Source: Timema cristinae
Lineage: Eukaryota > Arthropoda > Insecta > Phasmatodea > Timematidae
Length of the DNA stretch: 64,000 nucleotides
Assembly: GCA_039000515.1 (NCBI GenBank)
Contig: JBCFYV010000012.1
Coordinates: forward strand, 86,024,284-86,088,283
Direction: 5' to 3'
In this document: piece by piece, positions 1-10,800 of the stretch
How positions within the stretch are numbered: the first letter of the stretch is position 1
Layout of the letters: each line of letters opens with the position of its first letter
The notes under the pieces: generated by a model
The model's database searches: none
Told to the model about the DNA's origin: nothing
What the model saw: only the letters and a program-made list of their open reading frames with translations
Position numbers and translations under genes: made by a program

Positions 1-362
1 GGCTCTCTCGCCACAATAGCTCAATGAGTTGGTCACATTCAGGGTAGGGTTAGGCTCTCTCATCACAATAGCTCAATGAGTTGGTCATATTCAGAGTAGG
101 TTAGGGTTTCTCGTCACAATAGCTCAATGAGTTGGTCACATTCAGAGTAGGTTAGGGTTTCTCGTCACAATAGCTCAATGAGTTGATCATATTCAGGGTA
201 GGGTTAGGGTTTCTCATCACAATAGCTCAATGAGTTGGTCATATTCAAAGTAGGGTTAGGGTTTCTCATCACAATAGCTCAATGAGTTGGTCATATTCAG
301 AGTAGGTTAGGTTCTCTCGTCACAATAGCTAAATGAGTTGCTCACATTCAGGGTAGGGTTAG
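1..362. repeat. 52-bp minisatellite, about 7 copies, cut by the window edge
   Basis: The core CACAATAGCTCAATGAGTTG recurs at 12, 64, 115, 166, 218, 270 and 321, giving a period of 51-52 bp. Units differ by a few substitutions. Each ends in a G-rich GTAGGGTTAGGG-like stretch. The array starts before the window and decays after about 362. Confidence 0.93.
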
Positions 363-589
363 GCCATTTCTTTGCAATAGCTCAGTGGACCAAGCGTTAG
401 TAAACTAGACCTTAGTAATGGAGCTAAAAATTAAAATCTTACTACACGTCACAAAGTTTATTTAAGTTACATTTTACATTTGAAATCAACTTATTTTAAT
501 TTTGTAACAACTCACATTGGTGGTCGGCCGTCAACATCGTCTGCTCTATTTTTTCACTACTTAGATGTTGATATTCGAATACCATTCGG

Positions 590-690
590 GTATACTTAAG
601 GCATTTTTACTCAAATGGTTTTCCACTCTCCCTCCAAGCAAATGCGTGCACATTTCCTTTAGATTTAACCTTATAGATATAAATATATAG
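590..690 (+). mobile_element. SINE family B fragment
   Basis: AAATGGTTTTCCACTCTCCC followed by a CAAATGCG segment and a CATTTCCTTTAGATT segment matches the central body of the full family B copy at 19698-19958. The tRNA-like head and hairpin tail are not recognisable. Confidence 0.6.
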
Positions 691-726
691 ATAGCCTGGA
701 TAAATATTAAGAAGCGATGATTCTTT

Positions 727-950
727 GTGCCATTACTTACTACCCGTCCGGTTTATATGCACTTAACTACACTAAGGAGGTATGGGCGAGGAATGTAGAA
801 TTTAGAGGAAATGTATCCCGCATTTATGAGGAGAGATAGTGGTAAACGTTTAGGAAACATCATATTTAGTACACCTCACCGTGATTAAAAACCCACCTCT
901 TCATCATGGACAAACCAGACTATTTTAATCCACGTTCCTACCAATGTGGG
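727..950 (-). mobile_element. SINE family B copy
   Basis: Read on the minus strand this matches family B. The tail complement TTACTACCCGTCCGGTTTAT is at the left, then the body complement (GGAAATGTATCCCGCATTTA, GGAAACAT), then the degraded promoter-proximal part near 890-950. It is diverged and no TSD was found. Confidence 0.7.
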
Positions 951-1865
951 TGAAAAAAAGTATTTATAATTTTTATTTGAGAATTTAAATGAATTTTTTA
1001 GCACCACATCTTACTAGTCATTCGAGTTATATTCTTAAAACTACACTTTCTAAACACAAAGCAAGAATTGAGGCTGAAGCTTAATTTCAAACGTCGCTGT
1101 TTTAGGTTAAGTTTCCTTGTCAGTCTTGTGTTTATATAACTTTTTTTTAGGCTATGTGTGTAAAATTTATCAACACTAATGCTAATTAATGTAGGTTACG
1201 CTTCTTGAGGAAGATATTCTCAAACTGTTACATTTTAGCTGATTGTATAATTAGAGGGTTGTAACTGCTGACTGGAACATTTCGTAGAATGGGGGAGGAG
1301 CGTTGAGGGGAGAATCATACTATAAGTGGGACAAGGGTGACATAATCGGTGAATTATTTCAATACCTCACTACGGATATTATGCTTACTGTGCACAAGTC
1401 AAGAATCATTAGTTTGAATTTGAGCATAACAGCTTATTACTACAGGGAGTGTATAAAGCAATGCGAAGTAATGTATAAAGGACCGTAACTGACAGCTACA
1501 AAGGCCATTATAATATATTCATACTTTAACTGATGTTATTTGCAAATGTCACTATCGATAGATAGTAGCATATAAAACTAAAAAATAACACTAAAAACTA
1601 TAAAAATGTTATCAATGTTGACCAAAATGTTTGTTTTTATAAATGATTCTTCCTACGAGAATTCTACGTCTTATTATACACTCCATTTACCCTGAAAATC
1701 CCTGCCTTGATCAATTAGACCATGGCTCTATTTTATAGCCCACACCAGAATGGTACCCTTTGAGGTAAGCACTTGTTACCTTGCAGCCTTAGTGGAGTGT
1801 AGGCCTACTATGCATACTATTACAACAAAATATGCATTAGAGATTTATTTTTTGGTTGATTTGTA
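951..1865. other. Unassigned AT-rich sequence
   Basis: No recognisable gene or repeat. A 61-codon open frame at 1303-1488 has no recognisable domain and is not supported as a gene. Confidence 0.5.
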
Positions 1866-2110
1866 TCGCGTCTTACTACCCGTTCGGGTTATACGTAGGT
1901 ACTAATTAATTACACTTATATGTTAAGGATGAGGCATGGTGAAATTTAAAGGTAATGTACCCGTATTTTAGTGGAGGAAGGGTAGGAAACTAATTAGATA
2001 AAAACATATCAGTACCTACAACCAGCCGGCATTTGAATCCCAACATACCCGTTTATGGAAAACTAGACTAGAAGAGATTTAAACCTTAGTCTCCATACAT
2101 GTGGCCATGG
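1866..2110 (-). mobile_element. SINE family B copy, near full length
   Basis: The tail complement GCGTCTTACTACCCGTTCGG at the left edge is followed by the family B body complement and a B-box-like region (CATTTGAATCCC), and ends near the GTGGCCATGG head remnant. Orientation is minus. Divergence from the 19698 copy is substantial. Confidence 0.82.
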
Positions 2111-2544
2111 TGTTTATTTAATTATATCTTTGTAGGCCTATCCCACAAATAAAAATTAAGGTTTTACTGCTATCCATACACGGGACTAAAATACAAATAA
2201 ATGTACTGTACTGTATAGTAACTATTCTGCTTTAGTGTTAACAGCTGGATTTGAAGCTAATTGCTACATAAAAATGAACGAGAAAGGTAGGCTGGATTTC
2301 TAAAGTGGTGCTTACCGGGCAGTATTTGAAAAGGGAAAGAGTAAGTAGTTTTAACCAAAATAAGATTTTATAGCCGAGTAATAAAGGAAGCTTTAAAGCC
2401 TAGGACTGTTTTCAGCCACAAAAAAAAAAAAAAAGCCTCACTTTTACCGACGGGTATAATGTGAGCTGCATGTTCGCTGAACAAGGTAATCTTTGATTTA
2501 AGGGTGTAGTCACCATCTGGCAAGCGTTGCCAAGATTTTAGGAC

Positions 2545-2628
2545 GTAGACGATTATATTTACATTTTGTAAAACACACAACTCGGAGGAGTTGTGTGTGT
2601 TTTACAAAATGTAAATATAATCGCCTAC
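2545..2628. repeat. Near-perfect short inverted repeat (hairpin)
   Basis: Arms 2545-2583 and 2588-2628 are reverse complements apart from one mismatch and a 2-bp CA indel, around a 4-nt GGAG loop. Each arm contains TTACATTTTGTAAAACACAC or its complement. The duplex would be about 39 bp. Two small minus-strand open frames overlap it and are treated as by-products. Confidence 0.9.
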
Positions 2629-2889
2629 GAGCTAGAAGGCGTGTATCATAGACTTTATTAACTTCTTCCTTCTGGCTCTGGGATGTGGCAAAACTATGAG
2701 AATTAAGATGGGTACACAATTAAAAAAAAGCTTGACCTTATAGACATAAAGTTTCTACTTTGTAAAACTTAACATCTACTCAATAATTTTTGATGACTTA
2801 ATAATATGACATTGAGATGATGATAGTGAATGACAGGGTAAAGCCAATGAAGATCTTAGCCTAACTTAAGCCTAATTAACCAAACCCTG

Positions 2890-3004
2890 GTTACCACGAG
2901 AACTATTTCACTTTTGAGAAAAATCTCCCCGTATCAGCTGGGAATTGAGCCCATGGCTCCTCTTTATCAACATCCAGGGGCTCTGACCACTATACCATGA
3001 GGCC
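2890..3004 (-). mobile_element. tRNA-derived SINE head
   Basis: The minus strand reads like a degenerate tRNA. It has an A-box-like TGGTATAGTGG near 2990, a B-box-like GGCTCAATTCC near 2945, and about the right spacing. The intervening stem-loop is expanded and no clean acceptor stem forms, so this is a SINE head or tRNA pseudogene. Confidence 0.6.
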
Positions 3005-3009
3005 GGTTA

Positions 3010-4429
3010 CGTTTAGTCAAGGAAAAACAAGGACCAAGAAAATACATTGATGAAATCTAATGGAATATTTCTCACCAAGTTAAATAGTTGAATGCTTTAA
3101 TTATACTATATCAGTTAATCATTCATTTTATTGAATGTTTCCTGTTCCAAAACAGTAAAATTGCCTGCATATTGCATAGTTGTGTTCCATCTTCAAATAT
3201 TATAGTTACATGAAAAAATGGCTGAAGACATTCTATCTTTTAGTTCTAGAAGACCATAAACACCCACAGGAGAATACTTCTACCTGATTGGTTAGCCAAA
3301 AAACTTTGATCTTACGTTTCCAAGATTTCGAATTTATAAGGTCAAACCTCTACGATCTTGAGTTTAAAGTCACAATTATGTCTTATCTCATTGCCTGTCA
3401 TACTTCGAATTCTTAAAGTCTGGCTTTTAAATGTAATATTTTTATGCACTGCGTATGTTAAAAGAATAAAATGTCGTTTATCTGGCACAACAAAAGTATA
3501 TTTAACCCGCAAATTTGTAATATAACTTACATACAAATCTAAATATTCTTATTAATAGTTTTAATGTAAATTTGTTGTCCAAAAAATAAGTGAAAATTTT
3601 AAAATGGTCCTTCAATTATAAAATATTTAGCACAGAAAAATATTTACAGTCAAATGTCAAATTAAATACTGATACTAATTTTGTGTCAAAAGCGGTTGTG
3701 TCATACTTGTTCACTCAACACAAGATTTACTAAATACCTAAGCTAAGGCATCAGAATTAGGAGGTCTGCTAATATGAAATAACGAATTATATAGAGTTTG
3801 CCTATAAAAGAGGATAAGAAATCTATAGTGAAAACCAAAATGTGAAAAACCACCCCCCAGTGCACGCTGTCGGGATTAGAGCCTAATCCCGATATATATG
3901 ATTAAAGTTTAGCCTATCGGTTGGTGGTATCTCTTATTCTGAGACTATCCTGGAGCTATCGTCCTATTACTAGAAATGTTTGATCAAATTATATTCGCTA
4001 TTGGTTCAAATTGTGTTATTATTTAGAAAGTATGACAGTTAAAAAACCAGTATATGTTTGAAATAGAAAGAAACCAATCATTCCCATTCCATGTAATTGC
4101 TATTTGTTCTCTGCTCCTTCCCCAAACAGCGCAGAAAGTCGTGCATGGGACGCTCTCGAATCATCCGAAACACACGGTGCCCCCAGGGCGCCAGAAGGGG
4201 AGTCGTATTCGCAACTTGGCGCTCCATGGAGGAAGGATGACAAGGCTATATCTGTTCTTGATCCCCCCGCCCACCCCTTTGCCCGGAATAGCTGCAAGCT
4301 AAGATGAAGTATTTTGGGACGCTAGAAGAATAAACAGACAATCTAGGACTACACATCAGGATGTATGTGATAACATTATCAAATATGTTATATTTATAAC
4401 ATAAATATAACATATCATGTACACTTGTC
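3010..4429. other. Unassigned sequence with a GC-rich patch at 4110-4310
   Basis: Mostly AT-rich with no recognisable gene. The 4110-4310 segment is clearly richer in G+C and CpG than its flanks and is open in three overlapping frames on both strands (65-82 codons). None resembles a known domain, so coding is not claimed. It could be an exon, a regulatory island or an unrecognised repeat. Confidence 0.4.
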
Positions 4430-4605
4430 CAGCTTAGTCGGCAGCGTGTCTGCTTACTGAGCTAAGGGTCTCAGGTTCAATTCCCAGCATGGCTGAAAAT
4501 TTATAATTGATGAAACTATGGGTTTACCCTTTCATAGTGATGAAATAATGGCTGAGTTGTTGTGTCTGTTCTAGATCTAAGTTAGTTTATAAGTCGTGTG
4601 TTGAC
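4430..4605 (+). mobile_element. SINE family C copy
   Basis: A tRNA-like head with B-box GGTTCAATTCCCAGCATGGC is followed by a unique body containing GGGTTTACCCTTTCATAGTG and TGTTGTGTCTGTTCTAGA. The same order is found at 10642, 39238, 48660 and 54385. The family does not carry the hairpin tail of families A and B. Confidence 0.8.
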
Positions 4606-4689
4606 ATTATCAGATGGTTCAGAAAGTGCACGTGAGATAACTTGAATGAATATATAAATGTATATTGTATTAATAGTGCGCTCAAGATC

Positions 4690-4930
4690 CAGTGACCCAC
4701 ACCTGTGAGCAAGTGAACAAAGCCGTTATTCTTATCTAGGCTAATTGGTCAGTGATGGGGAGGTCAGAGCTAGTATCTTGTCCTAGTGTATTAGTGTAAT
4801 TTCCTACATGTTTTTCCACTATTCCTCCACTTAAATACAGATATACATCCTTTTAACTCTACTTTATGAATCCCTTACCTTTTATATAGTACAAATATTC
4901 AGGTAGTCCCGAACGAGTAGTGAGATATAG
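4690..4930 (+). mobile_element. SINE family B copy, decayed
   Basis: Head region CTAATTGGTCAGTGATGGGG, body TTTTTCCACTATTCCTCCAC and tail TCCCGAACGAGTAGTGAGA are in family B order on the + strand. Many substitutions indicate an old copy. Confidence 0.7.
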
Positions 4931-5094
4931 GGTTCACATAAACCAAAAGTTCAATCCCCCTGACTAATAGCAACTAACAACTTTATTTTACACCACATCA
5001 AAGATTATCCCCAGGTAAATAATTTAGTACTCATTCAAACTGAGCAAACTCGATTTGAACGGATAACTATTTTGGGGTATGCAGGGAATTAAAA

Positions 5095-5395
5095 CATAGT
5101 AAGTAGGCAGAATATCTATATTTAAATATTAATAATAATAAATAAATTAATTAATAAATATTAATATTAATATATTACTAACTGATTGTTATATTAATAT
5201 ATATTATGAATTAAATAGAAACAAGCTTTGTGCTATACATAATATATTAGATATATACATAATAAATTTATATGTATATTATACAATATATAATTTTATA
5301 TATAAAATGTATATCACAGAGCTTATATATAAATAGATAGATAGATAGATAATAGATAGATAATAGATAGATAGATAGAAAGATATAGCATAGAT
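5095..5395. repeat. AT-rich low-complexity tract with (TAGA)n microsatellite
   Basis: Near-pure A/T sequence at 5110-5330 is followed by an imperfect (TAGA)n run at about 5334-5385 with ATAATAGA interruptions. Confidence 0.9.
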
Positions 5396-6037
5396 CTTGT
5401 TTCTCTTTCATTTATAATACTCAATAAAACAAGTTATTTAGTATGTACTTTCTTAAACAATGAATTACATCAGCATACAATTTTACGACTAACTTAACCT
5501 AAATAAAACTCTAAACTCCATAGCAATGTATTAAAATACGCAAATTAACATCTTAGACCTAAACTACTTAAGTTTTGGACAAGAAAAATTAATTCTGTAA
5601 ATTTTATTACCATCCACCTCGACAGAGGATTGTGGATAGTATAGTTTTGAAACGTCTAATCTTACTGCACCTATTTAAATACCAAACTAAGATATATCAG
5701 GAAAAAGTTAAACACACTACCTTTGTTAACTACTTATCTTTATTCTGAAGTTTGACATTTAAATTATTTTACAGTCAGTTATTTCACTAAAAGGTAAAAA
5801 GAAACAAAAAATATAGATAAAGAACCTTGAATAAAATATAATAGTGTAGTTTCATTTCTTAATCCTTTAATAAATACTATATAATGAGGTCGTAACACGG
5901 ACCCAAAAAAAAAGTTGATCCAGAAAATTATACCATAGTCTCAATATAAACGCAGGTGAATCATATATATGCATTATAAATAAACGTAAACACCAAATAT
6001 CTCAAATTTAACAATTTTGGAGATGGGTGACGATTAG

Positions 6038-6161
6038 TGTCCCTTCCTTCCATCATCCATACATGGCACTCCAGTAAATGTGCCTTCCTTCCCTCGTTCA
6101 ACCATGGCATTCCAATAATTGTCCATTCCTTCTCTCATTCATCCAAGAGAAGGTGCTCCAG
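6038..6161. repeat. 41-bp tandem repeat, 3 copies
   Basis: TGTCCCTTCCTTCC-type units start at 6038, 6079 and 6120, exactly 41 bp apart, each with a CATGGCA(C/T)TCCA-like middle. The small open frame 6037-6222 only follows the repeat. Confidence 0.85.
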
Positions 6162-6504
6162 TGGGATAAGGTTTCTTGAAAGATATACGCCAAGTGCGGC
6201 CAAGTGCTTTCTTTGGCTCTGAAGGTTCGACTTCTAACAGAGTATTGACATTGTCTGCGGGGGCTAGATCTTCCAGTTCAACTATCCTGGATGTATAAGG
6301 AGATTTACTAAGTTCCTTCTTTTGTCGTCGAGAAGTTCTTCTAAGTTTCTTTGAGCAATGTTTAGCTGAAAATGTTTGCCGAGGAAGATCTTTTGCGTCG
6401 ACTTAACTTTGAATTTAATTTTGTCTTCAGATCTTGCAACTGTGTTGTGGATGGCTTTGACTTAATACTTTTAACTTATCCGTTAAAACGTACACTAAAC
6501 GTCA

Positions 6505-6660
6505 AGGTTGGCACAGTAGCTAACTCTCCCGACAAGGTAGAGTTCAATCCCAACTGGGCACAACGGGTGTGGTTTATCATCTCTCTCTAGGCTAATGCCA
6601 ATGCATCTCCTTACAATTACACTACTCCTCCCTTACCCCCTGTGTCTGCTATCTTATAGA
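6505..6660 (+). mobile_element. tRNA-like SINE head, unclassified
   Basis: GGCACAGTAGCTAACTCTCC, then GTAGAGTTCAATCCCAACTG, resembles A- and B-box regions at tRNA-like spacing. A body with CATCTCTCTCTAGGCTAATG follows. It is not clearly family A, B or C. Confidence 0.45.
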
Positions 6661-6844
6661 TGATTTATGACGGAAGAACCTTTTAGAGGTATATTTATAC
6701 CAACTATCAAAAGCTACAATTTCAGATCATGCATGAATATACAAATAAGTTTAATTAACTCTTGTAACTGTCAGAAAATCTACTAGACCTACGAAAAAAT
6801 TAAAATTCTACTGACTAATACTGTCACGTAAAACATTAACACTA

Positions 6845-7050
6845 TCTTCATCGGTAGGGTACGCGGACTAAACGTTAAGTCAAGCTTGTCTTGTTTGGTT
6901 CACCTTCTAGGATTGAACCCCAGCCGGGTGTACCTATGGTGTTTTTTTACTAAATGGTTTTTCACTAACTCTCTCTACGCAAATTATAATACATTTCCTA
7001 TATATTATACCTTCCTACTCTCTTCCCCATCAGTATAAATATGCGTATAG
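6845..7050 (+). mobile_element. SINE family B copy
   Basis: B-box region GGATTGAACCCCAGCCGGGT, body ACTAAATGGTTTTTCACTAA and a degenerate tail (ATATGCGTATAGCTTGAACTG) are in family B order on the + strand. Confidence 0.75.
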
Positions 7051-7327
7051 CTTGAACTGATAGAAAGCTGTAGTAAAAAATGTAGTATACCACTCTTTCA
7101 ATAAGTAGTAGATCCCCTTCCCACAGGAGTAAAGGGATTACTCTTGGATCACTTGTCGGGGTGGAGGGAGGGAGAGTACAATGCCGTCAACTCCACCAGC
7201 CGCGCCTTGCTTCTGACTGAGCTGTCGGCTCCGGCAGAGAGTTTGGGGAGAGGGGAGGGTGATTTTCACAGCTCTTGAAACTGGCCATGCATCTCCTCCC
7301 CCCGTCTACATGCGAGTATGTGGACTA

Positions 7328-7662
7328 TTATTATTATTTATTATTATTATATATTATTATTATATTTATTATATTATTATTATTATTATATATTATTAGC
7401 ACCGCGTCTTACTACCCGTTCGGGTTATACGCACTTACGCTAATGTGTAATGGTAGGGTGATTGTGAGATGAAATGAAGGACCTACAGTTTAACGTGGAA
7501 TCCGAACCACGGTGGCGGCCTGGCATTCCCCACATTCACAAGATGTCTTGTCAGAGGTGAAGGAAGGGTTTGGAAATCAGATAAATCTGTGCCGGGACCG
7601 AAGATTGAACCCCGGCCGCCAGCACAGAAGTCTGACACCTACCCATAGACCACCAGTCACCC
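7328..7662 (-). mobile_element. SINE family A, full length, with TSD
   Basis: A (TTA)n tract at 7328-7398 precedes the tail complement (GCACCGCGTCTTACTACCCG from 7399). The family A body and the tRNA-like head, with B-box complement GATTGAACCCCGG, end at 7662. Flanks GTATGTGGACTA (7316-7327) and GTCTGTGGACTA (7663-7674) form an 11/12 TSD. The element reads minus and was inserted by target-primed reverse transcription. Confidence 0.95.
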
Positions 7663-7854
7663 GTCTGTGGACTAAACCAGGGTACGCCAGAACTTATCGC
7701 ATGAGCATTATCAACCAAGAAACAGGACCAGCTTTGTGGACATTTTATCAGAAACTTAGATATAGTGACAGTAAAAACTATTCATTATTTAAGGCCCCAC
7801 TTACCATGTCACTGAGACGCGTTGTAGACGTCTAAAACCCCACATTATTCAAGA

Positions 7855-8190
7855 AGTTGTTTGCTTTTTCAAAATATGGTTCACATCTTAATAAAGGGGA
7901 AAGGTAGCATATGTATCTAATCAATATTAAAACCCTTACATTTTATTTTTAATAATTTTTTTTAAATTCATAAAAAGGTGAAATTATTTCATTTTCAAGG
8001 ACGTTACACGTGAAATGTCATAGCTATGAAATAAAAGTAGAGGGTTAGAATTAGATTTACAGCCTTCCTCAGACAAATAAAGCCATTTTAAATAAAGTCC
8101 CAACAAAATATTCTAAGCGAATGAGTATTGTTTTAGTGGTTTTCAAGTCTCGTAAATGATATTCCCACGAGAATACATGAGGATACTCTT
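7855..8190 (+). repeat. Unknown dispersed repeat, copy 1
   Basis: It shares ordered segments with 48095-48470: AAAATATGGTTCACA, AAAAAGGTGAAATTAT, a ...GTT(A/G)CACG(T/C)G(A/T)AAT... stretch, and ATTGTTTTAGTGGTTTT followed by AAG(T/C)(C/G)TC. No termini or coding motifs were identified, so its class is unknown. Confidence 0.6.
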
Positions 8191-8586
8191 CTATAGGCTA
8201 CGCTATTATGCTCTGAACAAATAAACTAATAGGGTAAATATTTAATAAAATATCCTGGCATTTATCTAGAGAGTATGGGAACCACCCATTTGTCCTGCTC
8301 TTTGGGATCTAGTCTCAATGTACTGGGTCAAAGTCTGGTTTGTTAACCACTCAACTGTAACAAAATGGCACTAGGATACGTGCGCGTGAACATGAAAATA
8401 AACATTCGAATCAAAAAAACTACTTTTTATCTAGGAAAAAATAGTGCAACTTAAGGTATTAAAAATATGACGTATTTCTATTATAAAGAAAAAACAATTA
8501 TAAATCATAGATTTAAATAAATAATGTAATTCCCTAAATATAATTGCAATGACCAAATCGCCATGCGTTGAAATCGATTAAACAGG

Positions 8587-9228
8587 GTGTTGTGAAGGTA
8601 CCTCTCTATACCTTACAAACTGGAGTGTTGTGAAGGTACCTCTCTAGAGATGGTGAGATGAAGTGTTGTGAAGGTACCTCTCTAAAGATGGTGAGATGAA
8701 GTGTTGTGAAAGTACCTCTCTAGAGATGGTGAGATGAAGTGTTGTGAAAGTACCTCTCTAGAGATGTTGAGATGAAGTGTTGTGAAAGTACCTCTCTAGA
8801 GATGGTGAGATGAAGTGTTGTGAAAGTACCTCTCTAGAGATGGTGAGATGAAGTGTTGTGAAAGTACCTCTCTAGAGATGGTGAGATGAAGTGTTGTGAA
8901 AGTACCTCTCTAGAGATGGTGAGATGAAGTGTTGTGAAAGTACCGCTCTAGAGTTGACAAGATGCAATGTTGTAAAGGTACCTCTCTAGAGTTGACAAGA
9001 TGCAATGTTGTGAAGGTACCTCTCTAGGGTTGACAAGATGCAATGTTGTGAAGGTACTTCTCTAGAGTTGACAAGATGCAATATTGTGAAGGTACCTTTC
9101 TAGAGTTGACAAGATGCGATATTGTGAAGGTACCTCCCTTGAGTTGACAAGATTGAATGTTGTGAAGGTACTTCTCTAGAGTTGACAAGATGCAATGTTG
9201 TGAAGGTACCTCTCTAAAGTTGACAAGA
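8587..9228. repeat. 38-bp minisatellite in two blocks, about 17 copies
   Basis: The shared core TGTTGTGAA(A/G)GTACCTCTCT repeats every 38 bp. Block 1 (to about 8945) has the linker AGAGATGGTGAGATGAAG. Block 2 (about 8945-9228) has AGAGTTGACAAGATGCAA. Copies within a block are much more alike than copies between blocks, so each half homogenised separately. Confidence 0.95.
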
Positions 9229-9326
9229 GACGAGCGGGAACGCATCAGAGGACAATATTGACGCCACCGAAGTTTCGAGGAAGCACCCAGCATTGCGACG
9301 CACTGGTCTTTAAACCTGATTACATC

Positions 9327-9328
<2 letters not shown>

Positions 9329-9357
<29 letters not shown>

Positions 9358-9386
9358 TGTATGTATGTATGTATGTATGTATGTGT
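9329..9386. repeat. (ATGT)n microsatellite
   Basis: About 14 uninterrupted tetranucleotide units. Confidence 0.97.
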
Positions 9387-9389
9387 GCA

Positions 9390-10641
9390 AGCGCGCGTGC
9401 TGGCAACACAAGTTAGGATGAAGTAATCAACGGGGCTTGCGAGCGCCGGCTTGGTCCCTACCGTCGTTAGACGTTAACATCTTAACCCCACCTCCCCCTC
9501 GTTTCCTCTCCCCACACCCTCTGACACAGAGCGTCGTTTGTCATTTGGCGCTTGAACTTGGTCCTCCTCAGACACCGTCTGCTGTCTTTGGATGCTTCCG
9601 CGTGATAGTGAGTGATTATATTGCTTCTCGCCATCATCCATGAATTAGTAACGTCGCTAAGTGCTGACACTAGATAAGTGGGTGGAATGTTAAAAAACAC
9701 TGATTTTAGTTTCAGGAGAGATAAAACTCTTATCTGGGAACTTAATGTACACTTCATTTACCTTATAATCTAGCAAGCTTACCTTGCATTATTCCACTAT
9801 GGTATGGCTTATAATAAAGGGTCATAGTGTAATTCATCAAGGTAAGATTGCTACCTTTCAGAGTAAATGGAGTGTGCATTTGTAATTATATAATAAAGCT
9901 CTAGCCGTAGCCAAAACTCGAAATACTTCTGATGGTAATTGATCGTTTAGTTTATATTTATCAACAGATGTTGAAACCAGAAGGGTTGACTGCACTAATG
10001 GCGTGCCTGATTTTAAGTCCGACTTATGATGCTCCTTCATATTTGACACATCATTGTGGTTTCCCCAAGCTATAGTCCCTCCTTTGCGAGCCTCAGCACC
10101 ACGCCCAGTACCGTGAGAGATAACCCAGGGGAGGATGACAATGGGCGCACGTCACCCGTGACCTTTGGCGCGAACAAATTGTCGGTCTCATTTTATCGTC
10201 GAGAACTGCACTTACGATCTCCGTTGAGTTTGTCATTCGCGCAAAGCCACTTAGCTGGTTACGACCCGCCGCCCGGGAAGCTACAACGATATATCTGCAC
10301 GCCGTGTACACTGAGAGACCAAACACATTTACTGGAGGGTGTGGTATCGAAAGAAAACTATAGATAGCAACAGGCAACGGTATCGAAAGAATGAGAAGGG
10401 AATGTTATCCGAAAATCATGGTTTTTTTAGTGTGCTCTTTGTAAACATGCTGGTTTTTTTTCTGTATATACTTAGAATGTTTACGCTTAACATATATTCT
10501 TATATATTATTAAAATTAGGAGTTGGTTTGTCATGTGCATTGCGAGATAACTACCGCACGCAGAGGGCTGACATTTTTTTAATAGTGGCCTTTGTGCACG
10601 AACATGTTTACTACAAAGCCGAAATTAAAAACCGGTCAGAA
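9390..10641. other. Unassigned region with two CpG-richer patches
   Basis: 9390-9640 and 10080-10330 are GC- and CpG-richer than their surroundings and have open frames of about 60-110 codons on both strands. None shows a recognisable domain, and opposing frames of similar length argue against picking one. Candidate explanations are a promoter-proximal island, untranslated exons or a decayed repeat. I see nothing else in this interval. Confidence 0.4.
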
Positions 10642-10800
10642 GCAAGTGCCACAGCAATGCATGTCTGTCTACTAAGATAAGGGTCCCAAGTTCAATTCCT
10701 GGCATCGCCAAAAAAAAATGTATCATTGGTGAAATGTGGGGTTCCTCTTTCATAGTGATGAATTAACGGCTGGGGGCTGGATGTTGTGTTTGTTTAAATC
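10642..10800 (+). mobile_element. SINE family C copy
   Basis: B-box-like AAGTTCAATTCCTGGCATCG is followed by an A-run, GTGAAATGTGGGGTTCCTCT, TTCATAGTGATGAATTAACG and GGGGGCTGGATGTTGTG. This is the same order as the copy at 39238. Confidence 0.82.

Noticed and set aside
2510..2719. Small minus-strand open frames over the hairpin
   Set aside because: They arise from the inverted repeat and show no domain.
4054..4307. Overlapping 65-82 codon frames in a GC-rich patch
   Set aside because: Three frames on both strands compete, none has a recognisable motif, and no splice context could be established.
7512..7835. 107-codon open frame
   Set aside because: It is mostly the antisense of the family A SINE at 7328-7662.
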